DNA from: Rhodoferax sp. OV413
GTDB taxonomy: Bacteria; Pseudomonadota; Gammaproteobacteria; Burkholderiales; Burkholderiaceae_C
Reading direction: 5' to 3'
Length of the DNA stretch: 64,000 nt
NCBI RefSeq assembly: GCF_900104385.1
Contig: NZ_FNJA01000001.1
Location: 1,152,386-1,216,385, forward strand
Position numbers and translations under genes: made by a program. Below are positions 32,653 to 43,095 of this stretch, one piece after another (position 1 is the stretch's first letter; every line of letters starts with the position of its first letter). The notes beneath the pieces were generated by a model. It was not told where the DNA came from, did no database searches, and saw nothing but the letters and a program-made list of their open reading frames with translations.

Positions 32653-33723
32653 ATGCGACACACCGTGAAAACACCTAAACCTCCGGCCAAAGATGGCGCG
32701 AAAGAACTGGTAGGCCTGCTGGATGCCTCCAAAGAGCGCCCACCGCTGGACCCATCGGGTGTGGAGCTGCGCATCGGCATCCTGCTGTGGCCGCGCTTTC
32801 CGCTGCTGTCGCTGGCCGGCCTGTGCGATGCGCTGCGGCATGCCGCCGACATAGGAGACCAGAGCCGGCAAGTGCGCTGCTCGTGGACCGTGCTGGGCGT
32901 ACCGGACCAGCCGATCCAGGCCAGCTGCGGGGTGGAGATTCCGGTGCAGCAGTCGCTATCGAGCCACCATCAGTTCGACTACGTGGCGGTGATCGGCGGG
33001 CTGCTGCCCTTCATGGCTACAGTGGACCGGCGCTACAACGGTTTTCTGCAAGAAGTAGCTGCGGCCGGCACGCCGCTGATCGGCATCTGCACCGGCAGCT
33101 TCGCGCTGGCCCAGGCCGGGCTGTTGCAGGGCAAGGTGGCCTGTGTGCATCCCTTCCATGTGAACGACTGGAAGAAGATGTTCCCGGCCCAGGCGTTTGC
33201 GACGAATGCCGATTACCTGTTCGACGGCGACCGCATCACCTGCGCCGGCGGTATCTCCATCATCGAGCTGGCCACCGAGCTGATACGCCGCCACTGCGGC
33301 CCGGACCGCGCGGCCAAAGTGGTGCACCAGATGACGGTGTCGCAGCGCTCGTCCACCCACGTCACGCGCCGGCATGCGCTGGGCTATGCTTCGACGGAAA
33401 ACGACAAGCTGCGCCAGGCCATCATGCTGATGGAGAAGAACATCAACACGCCGCTGGAGATCGCCGTGATCGCCCGCCTGGTGGAAACCAGCAGCCGGCA
33501 ACTGGAGCGGGTCTTCATGGCCGAAACTGGCACTTCGCCGTCGGAGTTCTACCGCAACTCACGGCTGAAATACGGCCGTTGGCTGCTGACCACCTCGGAC
33601 TCGCCCGTCAGCGCGATTGCCTACGAATGCGGCTTTGCGGACGCCTCGCATTTCATCCGGCACTTCCAGCAGCTGTACGGCGTGGCGCCGGGCCGGCTGC
33701 GCCGCGCGGTGCTGGCGGCATGA
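32653..33723 (+). CDS. GlxA family (DJ-1/PfpI + AraC) transcriptional regulator
   Basis: Regulator of 356 residues. N-terminal DJ-1/PfpI-like domain (about 35-220) with the class-I amidotransferase-like elbow GICTGSFALAQAGLL, and C-terminal AraC/XylS domain (about 245-350) with two helix-turn-helix motifs (PLEIAVIARLVETSSRQLER and SPVSAIAYECGFADASHF). Family members control arginine, choline/carnitine/glycine betaine or other nitrogen-compound genes. Divergent to the ABC/amidase operon, which is its likely target. Start codon position is uncertain since no good ribosome binding site precedes 32653. Confidence 0.9.
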   Translation: MRHTVKTPKPPAKDGAKELVGLLDASKERPPLDPSGVELRIGILLWPRFPLLSLAGLCDALRHAADIGDQSRQVRCSWTVLGVPDQPIQASCGVEIPVQQSLSSHHQFDYVAVIGGLLPFMATVDRRYNGFLQEVAAAGTPLIGICTGSFALAQAGLLQGKVACVHPFHVNDWKKMFPAQAFATNADYLFDGDRITCAGGISIIELATELIRRHCGPDRAAKVVHQMTVSQRSSTHVTRRHALGYASTENDKLRQAIMLMEKNINTPLEIAVIARLVETSSRQLERVFMAETGTSPSEFYRNSRLKYGRWLLTTSDSPVSAIAYECGFADASHFIRHFQQLYGVAPGRLRRAVLAA

Positions 33724-33733
33724 AGCCCAGGTA

Positions 33734-33800
33734 GTTTTATAGAAAAAGTGGCTCTGGCGCTTATTTAGTCAGTACCAGCAGCTATCAAATAAATAGCAAA
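33734..33800 (+). repeat. Comamonadaceae-type intergenic repeat, copy 5
   Basis: Between the convergent GlxA-type regulator and exported-protein genes. Well preserved: ttttatagaaaaagtggctc, tggcgcttattta, then agcagctatcaaataaatag and caaa. Confidence 0.75.
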
Positions 33801-33805
33801 CAGCT

Positions 33806-34420
33806 TCAACGCGCCGACACCCGGATCTGCACCAAGCGCCGGGCTTCCACCGCCGCCTCGCTGCTGTAACTGCCCGCAACCGCCTGGCCGCCGCTGGCCG
33901 CCACCGTGACCCACTGGCCCAGCGGCGCGCTGACGGTGGTGCTGAGCTGGCTGCGTTCCTGGCTGGGCAGCTCGGCATTGCCCGTGGGGGCGGCGACGCT
34001 GGCGGCCTGCAGGTCGATCTGCACCGCCACCGCCTGCTTGCCGCCCGGCCAGCGCGGCTGCACGCGCAGGCTCTGGCCCGACTGCATCCAGACCATGCCG
34101 TAGCTGACACCACCGCCGCTGCTGGATGCCGAACCCGCACCCGATGTGCGCTGGCTGCTCTGCCCGCCCACCGATTGCACCCAGCGGATCGGCATGTTCT
34201 GTCCCATGCTGAGGGTGGCAGCCTCACCATTGCGCACATGCACCTGCTGCGGCGCCACCGGGGCGGCGCTGGGTTGGGTGCTGGCGGTATAGCCGCCGCC
34301 ATCATCGACCTGCCGCAACTCCACTATCAGGTCGCGTGCGGGCAACTGGGCCTGCGCCAACGGGGTCAGCAGCAGCCCAAAGGAGGCAATAGCGGGGAGC
34401 AGGTAGGCGGTATGGCGCAT
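33806..34420 (-). CDS. Exported hypothetical protein
   Basis: 204 residues from the ATG at 34420, which opens a clear signal peptide (MRHTAYLLPAIASFGLLLTP, ending AQA). The mature part begins LPARDLIVELRQVDD, carries a Ser/Gly/Gln-rich middle, and beta-rich blocks (VSYGMVWMQSGQSLRVQPRW, AVAVQIDLQAAS, GQWVTVAASGG). The pattern resembles small periplasmic beta-sandwich proteins, but I do not recognise the family. No operon partner: it converges with the GlxA-type gene and diverges from the small gene at 34621. Confidence 0.65.
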   Translation of the reverse strand: MRHTAYLLPAIASFGLLLTPLAQAQLPARDLIVELRQVDDGGGYTASTQPSAAPVAPQQVHVRNGEAATLSMGQNMPIRWVQSVGGQSSQRTSGAGSASSSGGGVSYGMVWMQSGQSLRVQPRWPGGKQAVAVQIDLQAASVAAPTGNAELPSQERSQLSTTVSAPLGQWVTVAASGGQAVAGSYSSEAAVEARRLVQIRVSAR

Positions 34421-34620
34421 GGTGGTGTGGATTGTTCCACGGAAGCACGGATCGCAGGTATATCGCAGCAAAACCACAGGTGGTGGGCACATCGACGAAT
34501 ACAATTGCTTACGCGTTCTGCTGCTGGATGCCCTCCCACCGCAGAACGCTTATTTTTCACTTCTTCCCCCGTATCGATGGATGCCGGCCTTAGCCCATCC
34601 ACCCCACTGGAAAGCCGCCG

Positions 34621-34953
34621 TTGAGTGATGATTTTGACGACCTGTTTGATGCGCCTGCCAGTACCGTGACTGCGGCGCCCACACCGGCAGCTGCGTCGGC
34701 ACCCGCTCCGGCACCGGTACCAGCAACACTACCGGTACCCGCTCCCGCAGCAGAGACCCCGGTACGCTGCATCTGGATGGCCATCTACAAACGTGGCGCT
34801 ACCGTGCAGTACAAGGGCAACAACCACACGGTCACCCACGTGCAGATCAGCAAAGGCAATCTCTTTGTGGGCATGCAGGATATAGACGGCGTGATTCCCC
34901 ACGAAAAAGTCAGTGTGCCACTGACCGAATTCCGCCTGCAGCTGCGCAACTGA
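34621..34953 (+). CDS. Small protein with Pro/Ala linker and SH3-like C-terminal domain
   Basis: 110 residues, TTG start preceded by ggaaag. An acidic head (MSDDFDDLFDAP) leads into about 35 residues of low-complexity Pro/Ala/Thr and then a compact basic beta-rich domain (about 48-110; IYKRGATVQYKGNNHTVTHV). The tail could be a beta-barrel of SH3 type. I do not recognise a named family. The acidic N-terminus plus flexible linker suggests a tethered interaction module. The stop is 7 bp from the convergent DUF2520 gene. Confidence 0.6.
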   Translation: MSDDFDDLFDAPASTVTAAPTPAAASAPAPAPVPATLPVPAPAAETPVRCIWMAIYKRGATVQYKGNNHTVTHVQISKGNLFVGMQDIDGVIPHEKVSVPLTEFRLQLRN

Positions 34954-34960
34954 TGGCTGC

Positions 34961-35794
34961 TTAGCCCGCCCCGCGCTGGGCGGCCAGGCGCAGCGCCAAT
35001 CCACTCAAGACTTCGTAGGCCGCACCCGCTTGTGCGTCCCAGGCCTTTACCACCTCGGCCTGGCGGGCGATGGCCGCGGTATCGCCACGCGCTGCCGGGC
35101 CGGTCAGCGCCGCCGCAGGGCCCAGCCGGGTGATGTTGGCCGCCGCATTGGCCAGCAACGTGGCGCGCAGGCCGGGGATCAGCGCCTGCGGCACGCCGCT
35201 GCTGCGCCAGGCATCTTCGGCTACGCTTTGCAGCACCGGCAGGAAGTTCGTGGCGAACACCGCAGCCGCGTGGTACAGCAGCTTGTGCTCGCTGGCCACA
35301 CCAAAGCACTGCGCACCAATGGCGCTGAACGCACTGTGCAGCTGCGCACAGGCGCCGGGCTCGCCTTCCAGCGCGCAGGCCGTGCCGGGGAACTGGGCCA
35401 CGGCTGCGTCCACCGTGGCAAAGCTCAGAATGCAATGCGCGCTGGCGGTGCGCCAGCCCAGATCGGCCAAGGGGGCCAGCGTCGCACTGCCCAAGGCGCC
35501 GCTGCAATGGAACGCCATGGACGCTGGCGGCGCCACCTGGGCCAGGGCCTGCGCAACCTGCGGCAGCCGCGCATCTGGCACGGCCAGCACCCACACATCG
35601 GCCGGACGCATAACCTGCAAAGATGCAACGGCATGGCCCGCAGCGATGGATACACAGGCCGCCTCGGCGCTGGCCAGCGAGGTGGTCAGCACATCTTGCA
35701 CGGCGAAGCTGCCGGCCTGCTGCCACAGGCGCGCCAGGGTTTGGGCCACGCGGCCAGCGCCGACCAGATTCAGGGTGAGCAAACGGGTAGTCAT
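34961..35794 (-). CDS. Rossmann-like and DUF2520 domain protein
   Basis: 277 residues, cytoplasmic. The N-terminal Rossmann fold has the dinucleotide motif LNLVGAGRVAQTLARLW; the C-terminal half is the helical DUF2520 domain (about 130-260) with FHCSGALG and HKLLYHAAAVFATNFLPVL. The architecture resembles ketopantoate-reductase/6-phosphogluconate-dehydrogenase-like oxidoreductases, so an NAD(P)-dependent dehydrogenase is likely, with an unknown substrate. It stands alone, 40 bp from the AcpA-type phosphatase gene upstream (same strand). Confidence 0.82.
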   Translation of the reverse strand: MTTRLLTLNLVGAGRVAQTLARLWQQAGSFAVQDVLTTSLASAEAACVSIAAGHAVASLQVMRPADVWVLAVPDARLPQVAQALAQVAPPASMAFHCSGALGSATLAPLADLGWRTASAHCILSFATVDAAVAQFPGTACALEGEPGACAQLHSAFSAIGAQCFGVASEHKLLYHAAAVFATNFLPVLQSVAEDAWRSSGVPQALIPGLRATLLANAAANITRLGPAAALTGPAARGDTAAIARQAEVVKAWDAQAGAAYEVLSGLALRLAAQRGAG

Positions 35795-35834
35795 GCCGCC
35801 ATGCTACACAGCGGCCGGCATGAACCACACAGGA

Positions 35835-37526
35835 TCAGGCGGTAAATTTCAACGCGTTGGTCATGTCGCCCATAGGCTGCTGGCCGCGGGCCTGCATCGC
35901 GTCGTCGCGCTGCTTCAGACCGTCGAGCTTTTCCAGGCCGAACACGCGGGTGATCAGGCGCAGGATGGAGCCGGTGTCGTAGATCGTGTGGTCCACCGTG
36001 CCCTTGCGGGCAAAAGGCGAAATCACAAGTGCCGGCAAGCGCGTGCCCGGGCCCCAGCGGTCGCCCTTGGGCGGCGCTACGTGGTCCCACCAGCCGCCGT
36101 TTTCATCGACGGTGACGACCACCACCATGTTCTCCCACTGCGGGCTCGCTCGCAGCAGCTTGATGGCGTGGGCGATATGCCGGTCGCCCGAGGTCACATC
36201 GGCATAGCCGGCATGCATGTTCAGGTTGCCCTGGGGTTTGTAGAAGCTCACCGGCGGCAGCTTGCCGGCTTCGATGTCGGCGAAGAAGCGGTTGGTGCGG
36301 CTCTCGTCGCCCAGGCCGCCGTCGCGCAGGCGCTTGCTGCGCGCCGTGGGGTTCTCTGGCCCCAGGTTCTTGAAGTAATTGAGCGGCTGGTGGTGGTACT
36401 GGAAGTTCGGGATCTTGGGGATGCCATTCGAGTCCTTAAACTGGTCGAGCGTGGCCTGCCAGGCGCCGCCGTACCAGGCCCAATCCACCCCCTTCTGGTC
36501 CAGCTTGTCGCCGATGTGGTGGTGCACCTGCGGCACCAGCACCTGCGGCTGGTTTGGCGCAGCGTAGTCCGGGTTGGCGGGGTCGCGTGACCAGGTGGGC
36601 CAGTACGGGGGCGCCATGGTGTTCACGGCGTAGCCATCGGGTGTCAACGCGTTGGGGCTGAACTTGGGCGGGCCGTCCATGGCGCTGGCGGGACTGCCTT
36701 CGGCCGGCGCAAGCCGGTAGTCGGTCGGGTCGCTGCTCTGCAGCTTGGCCACCTGGGTGCGGGCCGGCGAGTTCATTACGTCGGGGTAGAACGGCACGGT
36801 GCCGGTGACCAGGTACTGGTGGTTCAGGAAGGAGCCGCCGAAGGCCCCCTGGAAGAAGTTGTCGCAGAGCACGAATTCGCGGGCGATGTCCCAGAGCCGC
36901 AGGTTGTAGCGGGTGTCGGCGTAATAGCCCATGGTGATGCCGCCGGCGTCGGTCCAGGCAACAAAGCCGTCGTTCTTGCCGCCGTTGATCTGCATCTGGT
37001 TGTGGAAGAAGGCGTGCACCAGATCGCGCGTCACCAGGCCCAGCGGCAGGGCTTCGCCTTGCGGGCCTTTCATCGCGTAGGGTGCGTTCGGCAAATCGGT
37101 CTGGTACTGCTTGCCGGGCTCGTAGGCCACGCCTTCGACCACCTGGGCAGCCGTCTGCACCACGCCGCCCCAGGTCTGCGGCAGCTTGCCCAGCAGCTTG
37201 CCGTCGCGGTCGCGCTGGGCGAAGGCGCCGGGCTTGAGTGCAGACAGCGGCTTTTCCAGGCCAGGGAAGTCGGCAAACAGGTTGTTGAAGCTGCGGTTCT
37301 CGCCGTAGATCACCACCACGGTCTTGACGTTCTTGCGCAAGGTTTGGTCCAGTGCGCTGCCACCGGCGGCGCCGGCCATCGGTCCGTCGGTAGCGCAGGC
37401 CGCCAGTGATGCAGTGACGCCGGCGGTGGCCATGCCGCCGAGGAAGTTGCGGCGACTGACTTCGGGCAGCGGGCTGGGGGTATGGGATGCTTCGGGCGAA
37501 GACTTGTCTAACGCGGGGTCCGTCAT
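35835..37526 (-). CDS. AcpA-type acid phosphatase/phospholipase C superfamily, Tat-exported
   Basis: Exported phosphoesterase (PF04185-type), 563 residues from the ATG at 37526 (aaagga upstream). N-terminus: hydrophilic head, then the Tat motif VSRRNFLGGMATAGVTASLA, and a following LAAC that fits a lipobox. Catalytic-site segments typical of the AcpA/PLC family are present: VVVIYGENRSFNNLFADFPG (about 70-90), NMHAGYADVTSGDRHIAHAI and VTVDENGGWWDHVAPPKGDR. Expected to hydrolyse phosphomonoesters or phospholipids in the periplasm. A second Tat-exported phosphatase (PhoD) is encoded at 1872, so phosphate scavenging is a theme. Confidence 0.88.
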   Translation of the reverse strand: MTDPALDKSSPEASHTPSPLPEVSRRNFLGGMATAGVTASLAACATDGPMAGAAGGSALDQTLRKNVKTVVVIYGENRSFNNLFADFPGLEKPLSALKPGAFAQRDRDGKLLGKLPQTWGGVVQTAAQVVEGVAYEPGKQYQTDLPNAPYAMKGPQGEALPLGLVTRDLVHAFFHNQMQINGGKNDGFVAWTDAGGITMGYYADTRYNLRLWDIAREFVLCDNFFQGAFGGSFLNHQYLVTGTVPFYPDVMNSPARTQVAKLQSSDPTDYRLAPAEGSPASAMDGPPKFSPNALTPDGYAVNTMAPPYWPTWSRDPANPDYAAPNQPQVLVPQVHHHIGDKLDQKGVDWAWYGGAWQATLDQFKDSNGIPKIPNFQYHHQPLNYFKNLGPENPTARSKRLRDGGLGDESRTNRFFADIEAGKLPPVSFYKPQGNLNMHAGYADVTSGDRHIAHAIKLLRASPQWENMVVVVTVDENGGWWDHVAPPKGDRWGPGTRLPALVISPFARKGTVDHTIYDTGSILRLITRVFGLEKLDGLKQRDDAMQARGQQPMGDMTNALKFTA

Positions 37527-37653
37527 GGCGTTCCTTTGGTGCTTTGCGGGGCGAAATCGCAGCCAAGCATCGTAGCGGGATGGCCATGACAAAAACATAC
37601 CCTGCTGTGTAAAGCAGCGCAGCCGGGCTGTAGCCGGCGGCGCCCTCAGAAGC

Positions 37654-39683
<2,030 letters not shown>

Positions 39684-39714
39684 GTTCAAGGTATCCAGCA
39701 AAGACTGTGCCGCA

Positions 39715-39743
39715 AACAAAAAAGCCGCTCCCAGAGCGGCTTT
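39715..39743 (-). terminator. Rho-independent terminator downstream of the BMP-type gene
   Basis: Perfect 10-bp stem aaagccgctc/gagcggcttt with a 3-base loop; on the minus strand it is followed by tttgtttg. It ends the transporter transcript before the Rieske start codon. Confidence 0.85.
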
Positions 39744-39777
39744 GAATCTCAACAGGCATCACCCACGCGACTAGCCG

Positions 39778-39877
39778 CCCCTTCCAGAAACACCGCAGAA
39801 CCGGCTCCGCCGGGCTGCTGGTGTTGCCCCCTGCAAGGGGGTTGGCGGCCACACGCAGTGGGCAAGCCTGGGGGTGA
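39778..39877 (-). repeat. Binding-protein 3' repeat, copy 2, directly after the BMP-type gene
   Basis: Same orientation and position as the copy after urtA: cacccccaggcttgcccact, a hairpin cccccttgcaggggg, ggagccggttctgcggtgtt and tctggaagggg. It lies between the stop codon (39881) and the terminator. Confidence 0.75.
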
Positions 39878-39880
39878 GCC

Positions 39881-41047
39881 TTATTTCCCGCCTGGAATCT
39901 TGCCTTCCACGCCCTTGACGTAGAAGTTCACACCGCCCAGGAAGGCGTCGTCGGCCACCGCATCCTTGGCCACTACCACCTTGCCGGCCTGGTCCACGAT
40001 CGGGCCCTTCCAGATGGCGAAGCTGCCGTCGGCCAGGCCCTTCTTGATCTCGTCGATCTTGGCCTTGGTTTCAGCAGGCACGTCTTCGGCGATGGACACG
40101 ATGTCGATCGCGCCTTCCTTCACGCCCCACCAGCTCTTGCCGCTAGCCCACTTGCCGTCCAGGGCGTCCTTGGTGGTCTTGATGTAGTACGGACCCCAGT
40201 TGATGACGCTGGATGCCAGATGGGCCTTGGGGCCATAAGCGGTCATGTCCGAATCCCAGCCGAAGGCGCGCTTGCCCTTGCTCTCGGCGGTCTTCAGCAC
40301 GGCGGGCGAGTCGGTGTTTTGGAACAGGATGTCGGCGCCGCCGTTGATCAGCGCGGTCGCGGCTTCGGTTTCCTTCGGTGGGCTGAACCATTCGTTAACC
40401 CAGACCACCTTGGTCTTGATCTTGGGGTTCACGCTTTGCGCGCCCAGGGTGAAACTGTTGATGTTGCGGATGACTTCAGGGATTGGCACCGAGCCGACCA
40501 CGCCCAAGGTATTGGACTTGGTCATCTTGCCGGCGATCACACCGGCCATGTACGCGCCTTCGTAGGTGCGGCTGTCGTAGGTGGCCATGTTGTCGGCAGT
40601 CTTGTAGCCGGTGGCGTGTTCGAACTTCACGTCCTTGAAGTCGGCAGCCACTTTGAGCATGGACTCCATGTAGCCGAAGGTGGTGCCGAAGACCAGCTTG
40701 TTACCGTTGCTGGCCATGTCGCGCAGCACGCGCTCGGCGTCGGCGGATTCGGGCACGCTTTCCACAAAGCTGGTGCTGATCTTGTCGCCGAATTCTTTTT
40801 CCAGCGCCTTGCGGCCGTTGTCGTGGGCAAAGGTCCAGCCGCCGTCGCCGACCGGGCCGACGTAGGCAAACGCAATCTTCAAAGGCTCGGGCTTGGGAGG
40901 GGGGGCTTCGGCAGCCGGTGCCGAGGCCGCAGGCGCGGCAGCGGGTGCTGGCGCGGGTTCTTCCTTCTTGCCGCAGCCGGCCAGGGCCGCCGCCACCGCC
41001 GATGCGGCAGCGATTTGAATCAAGGTGCGTTTCTTCAGGTCAGTCAT
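39881..41047 (-). CDS. BMP family ABC transporter substrate-binding lipoprotein (purine/nucleoside type)
   Basis: Binding lipoprotein of 388 residues. Lipobox LAGC follows a hydrophobic signal; then a Pro/Ala-rich tether of about 30 residues (EEPAPAPAAAPAASAPAAEA) before the BMP/PnrA domain (LKIAFAYVGPVGDGGWTFAH, FVESVPESADAERVLRDMA, NRINSF-like NINSFTLGAQSVNP). BMP-family proteins bind nucleosides or purine bases. It follows two permease genes and a double ATPase gene, forming a complete importer. A repeat and a strong terminator follow. The ligand is probably a purine base because an adenine-type deaminase and xdhAB are next to it. Confidence 0.9.
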   Translation of the reverse strand: MTDLKKRTLIQIAAASAVAAALAGCGKKEEPAPAPAAAPAASAPAAEAPPPKPEPLKIAFAYVGPVGDGGWTFAHDNGRKALEKEFGDKISTSFVESVPESADAERVLRDMASNGNKLVFGTTFGYMESMLKVAADFKDVKFEHATGYKTADNMATYDSRTYEGAYMAGVIAGKMTKSNTLGVVGSVPIPEVIRNINSFTLGAQSVNPKIKTKVVWVNEWFSPPKETEAATALINGGADILFQNTDSPAVLKTAESKGKRAFGWDSDMTAYGPKAHLASSVINWGPYYIKTTKDALDGKWASGKSWWGVKEGAIDIVSIAEDVPAETKAKIDEIKKGLADGSFAIWKGPIVDQAGKVVVAKDAVADDAFLGGVNFYVKGVEGKIPGGK

Positions 41048-41101
41048 GTGATTTCACTTTCTGGGGGGTTTGCGAGGAGAAATTCGAACGTAACAAAATG
41101 A

Positions 41102-42034
41102 TTATGAACCGGGATAAAACGGTTTCCCGAGCGAAGCCGGCATGTTGATGCGAATCCACGCCGGGTTGCGCGAGATCAGCGCCAGCACCACGATGGTGGC
41201 CAGGTAGGGCAGCATGCTCAGCAGCTGGCTGGGCACGTCCACCCCCACGCTTTGCAGGTGGAACTGCAGCATGGTCACGCCGCCAAACAGGTAGGCACCC
41301 AGCAGCACGCGGGTCGGCCGCCAGGTGGCGAAGGTAGTCAAGGCCAGCGCGATCCAGCCCTTGCCGGCCACCATGCCCTCAACCCACAGCGGTGTGTAAA
41401 CCAGCGAAATATAGGCACCGGCCAGCCCGCACAGCGCGCCGCCCACCACCACCGCCAGGAAGCGGATGCGCCGTACCGGATAACCCAGCGCGTGGGCCGA
41501 CTCGGGCGACTCGCCCACCGAGCGCAGCACCAGGCCGCTGCGGGTGCGGTACAGAAACCAGATCAAGGCCGCCACCAGCGCCATCGCCAGGTACACCAGC
41601 GGGTGCTGGCGGAACAGCGCCGGCCCGACCAGGGGGATGTCGCCCAGCACGGGGATGGAGAACTGCATGCGTTCGGGCAGCTTGGCCTGCACATAGCTGA
41701 TACCGGCAAACGCCGAGAAGCCGGCGCCGAACAGGCTCAAGGCCAGGCCGGTAGCGTACTGGTTGGTGTTCAGCCAGATCACCAGCACCCCGAACACCGC
41801 CGCCAGCAGCGCACCCGCACCGATGCCGGCCGCAAAACCCAGCCAGTCGCTGCCGGTATTCACTACGGTGGCGTAGCCGGCGATGGCCGCGCAGAGCATC
41901 ATGCCCTCGGCGCCCAGGTTGACGATGCCGGCCTTTTCGTTGACCAGCAAACCCAAGGCGGCCAGCGCCAATACCGTGCCAGCGCTCAACGTGGCCGCAA
42001 ATAACAAGGCATACGAATCCAATACCGTTCCCAT
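41102..42034 (-). CDS. BMP-type ABC transporter permease, second subunit
   Basis: Inner-membrane permease of 310 residues (BPD_transp_2 family, like NupC/YufQ). Start chosen at the ATG at 42034, which shares one base with the stop of the preceding permease (TAATG). Motif GLLVNEKAGIVNLGAEGMML is typical of this subfamily, and around nine membrane segments can be read. Works with the next permease in the purine/nucleoside importer. Confidence 0.92.
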   Translation of the reverse strand: MGTVLDSYALLFAATLSAGTVLALAALGLLVNEKAGIVNLGAEGMMLCAAIAGYATVVNTGSDWLGFAAGIGAGALLAAVFGVLVIWLNTNQYATGLALSLFGAGFSAFAGISYVQAKLPERMQFSIPVLGDIPLVGPALFRQHPLVYLAMALVAALIWFLYRTRSGLVLRSVGESPESAHALGYPVRRIRFLAVVVGGALCGLAGAYISLVYTPLWVEGMVAGKGWIALALTTFATWRPTRVLLGAYLFGGVTMLQFHLQSVGVDVPSQLLSMLPYLATIVVLALISRNPAWIRINMPASLGKPFYPGS

Positions 42035-43095
42035 TACGCAGCCTTTCTGAAACGTATGCGATATGCAATGAGGGTGTCGCAAGCCAGCAAGGTGAACAGC
42101 AGCAGGCCCTGGAACACACCGGTCAGGGATTTGGGCAAGCCCAGGCGAGACTGCGCGAGTTCACCGCCGATGTAGAACATGCTCATCAGCACGGCAGAGA
42201 ACACCATGCCCACCGGATGCAGCCGCCCGACAAAGGCGACGATGATGGCCGCAAAGCCGTAGCCCGCCGGCACATAGGGCGTGAGTTGACCAATCGGCCC
42301 GGCGACTTCCAGAGCGCCGGCCAAACCGGCTGCGCCGCCAGAGGTCAGCAGCGCAATCCACAAGGCCTTGCGCGACGAAAACCCCGCATAGCGCGCCGCC
42401 GCCGGCGCCAACCCGCCCACCTGCTGGGCAAAGCCGGCCCGGGTGCGGAACAGGAACACCCACAGCACTGCCACCCCGGCCAGCGCGATCAGCAGGCCGA
42501 TGCTGACCCGAGAGCCCTTCCACAGCCGCGGGATCTGGGTCACGGCGTCGAAGTTCTTGGTCTGCGGAAAGTTGTAGCCCAGCGGGTCTTTCCACGGGCC
42601 GTAGACCAGGTAGCTGAGCACCATGGTGGCCACGTAGACCAGCATCAGGCTGACCAGAATCTCGCTGGCGTTGAACTTGTCGCGCAGCAGCGCGGTGATG
42701 CCGCCCCAGACCATGCCGCCCAGCACGCCGGCCAGCAGAATGGGAATGACGATCCAGCCGCCGGTGCTCTTGTCGGCCAGCAGCGCCACGCCCGAGGCGA
42801 ACACCGCGCCTATCAGGTACTGGCCTTCGGCGCCGATGTTCCACACATTCGAGCGGAAGCACACCGCCAGCCCCAGCGCGATGATCAGCAGCGGCGTGGC
42901 CTTGACCATCAGCTCGCCCAGCGCATACGGGGTTTTGATCGGCTCCCAGAAGAACACCATCAAGCCCTTGACCGGGTCCTTACCCAGCGCGGCGAACAGG
43001 ATGACACCGATCAGCACCGTCACCAGCAGCGCCAGGATCGGCGAGCCATAGGCCCAGAACTTGGACGGCTGGGGGCGCGGTTCAAGCTTGAGCAT
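42034..43095 (-). CDS. BMP-type ABC transporter permease, first subunit
   Basis: Inner-membrane permease of 353 residues (like NupB/YufP), with AVCFRSNVWNIGAEGQYLIG and several hydrophobic segments. Its start overlaps the ATPase stop by 14 bp, and its stop is coupled to the next permease, so the operon is tightly packed. Confidence 0.92.
   Translation of the reverse strand: MLKLEPRPQPSKFWAYGSPILALLVTVLIGVILFAALGKDPVKGLMVFFWEPIKTPYALGELMVKATPLLIIALGLAVCFRSNVWNIGAEGQYLIGAVFASGVALLADKSTGGWIVIPILLAGVLGGMVWGGITALLRDKFNASEILVSLMLVYVATMVLSYLVYGPWKDPLGYNFPQTKNFDAVTQIPRLWKGSRVSIGLLIALAGVAVLWVFLFRTRAGFAQQVGGLAPAAARYAGFSSRKALWIALLTSGGAAGLAGALEVAGPIGQLTPYVPAGYGFAAIIVAFVGRLHPVGMVFSAVLMSMFYIGGELAQSRLGLPKSLTGVFQGLLLFTLLACDTLIAYRIRFRKAA

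Noticed and set aside
39684-39752. Longer Rieske start at 39752
   Set aside because: The added residues would be encoded by the terminator stem of the upstream operon.
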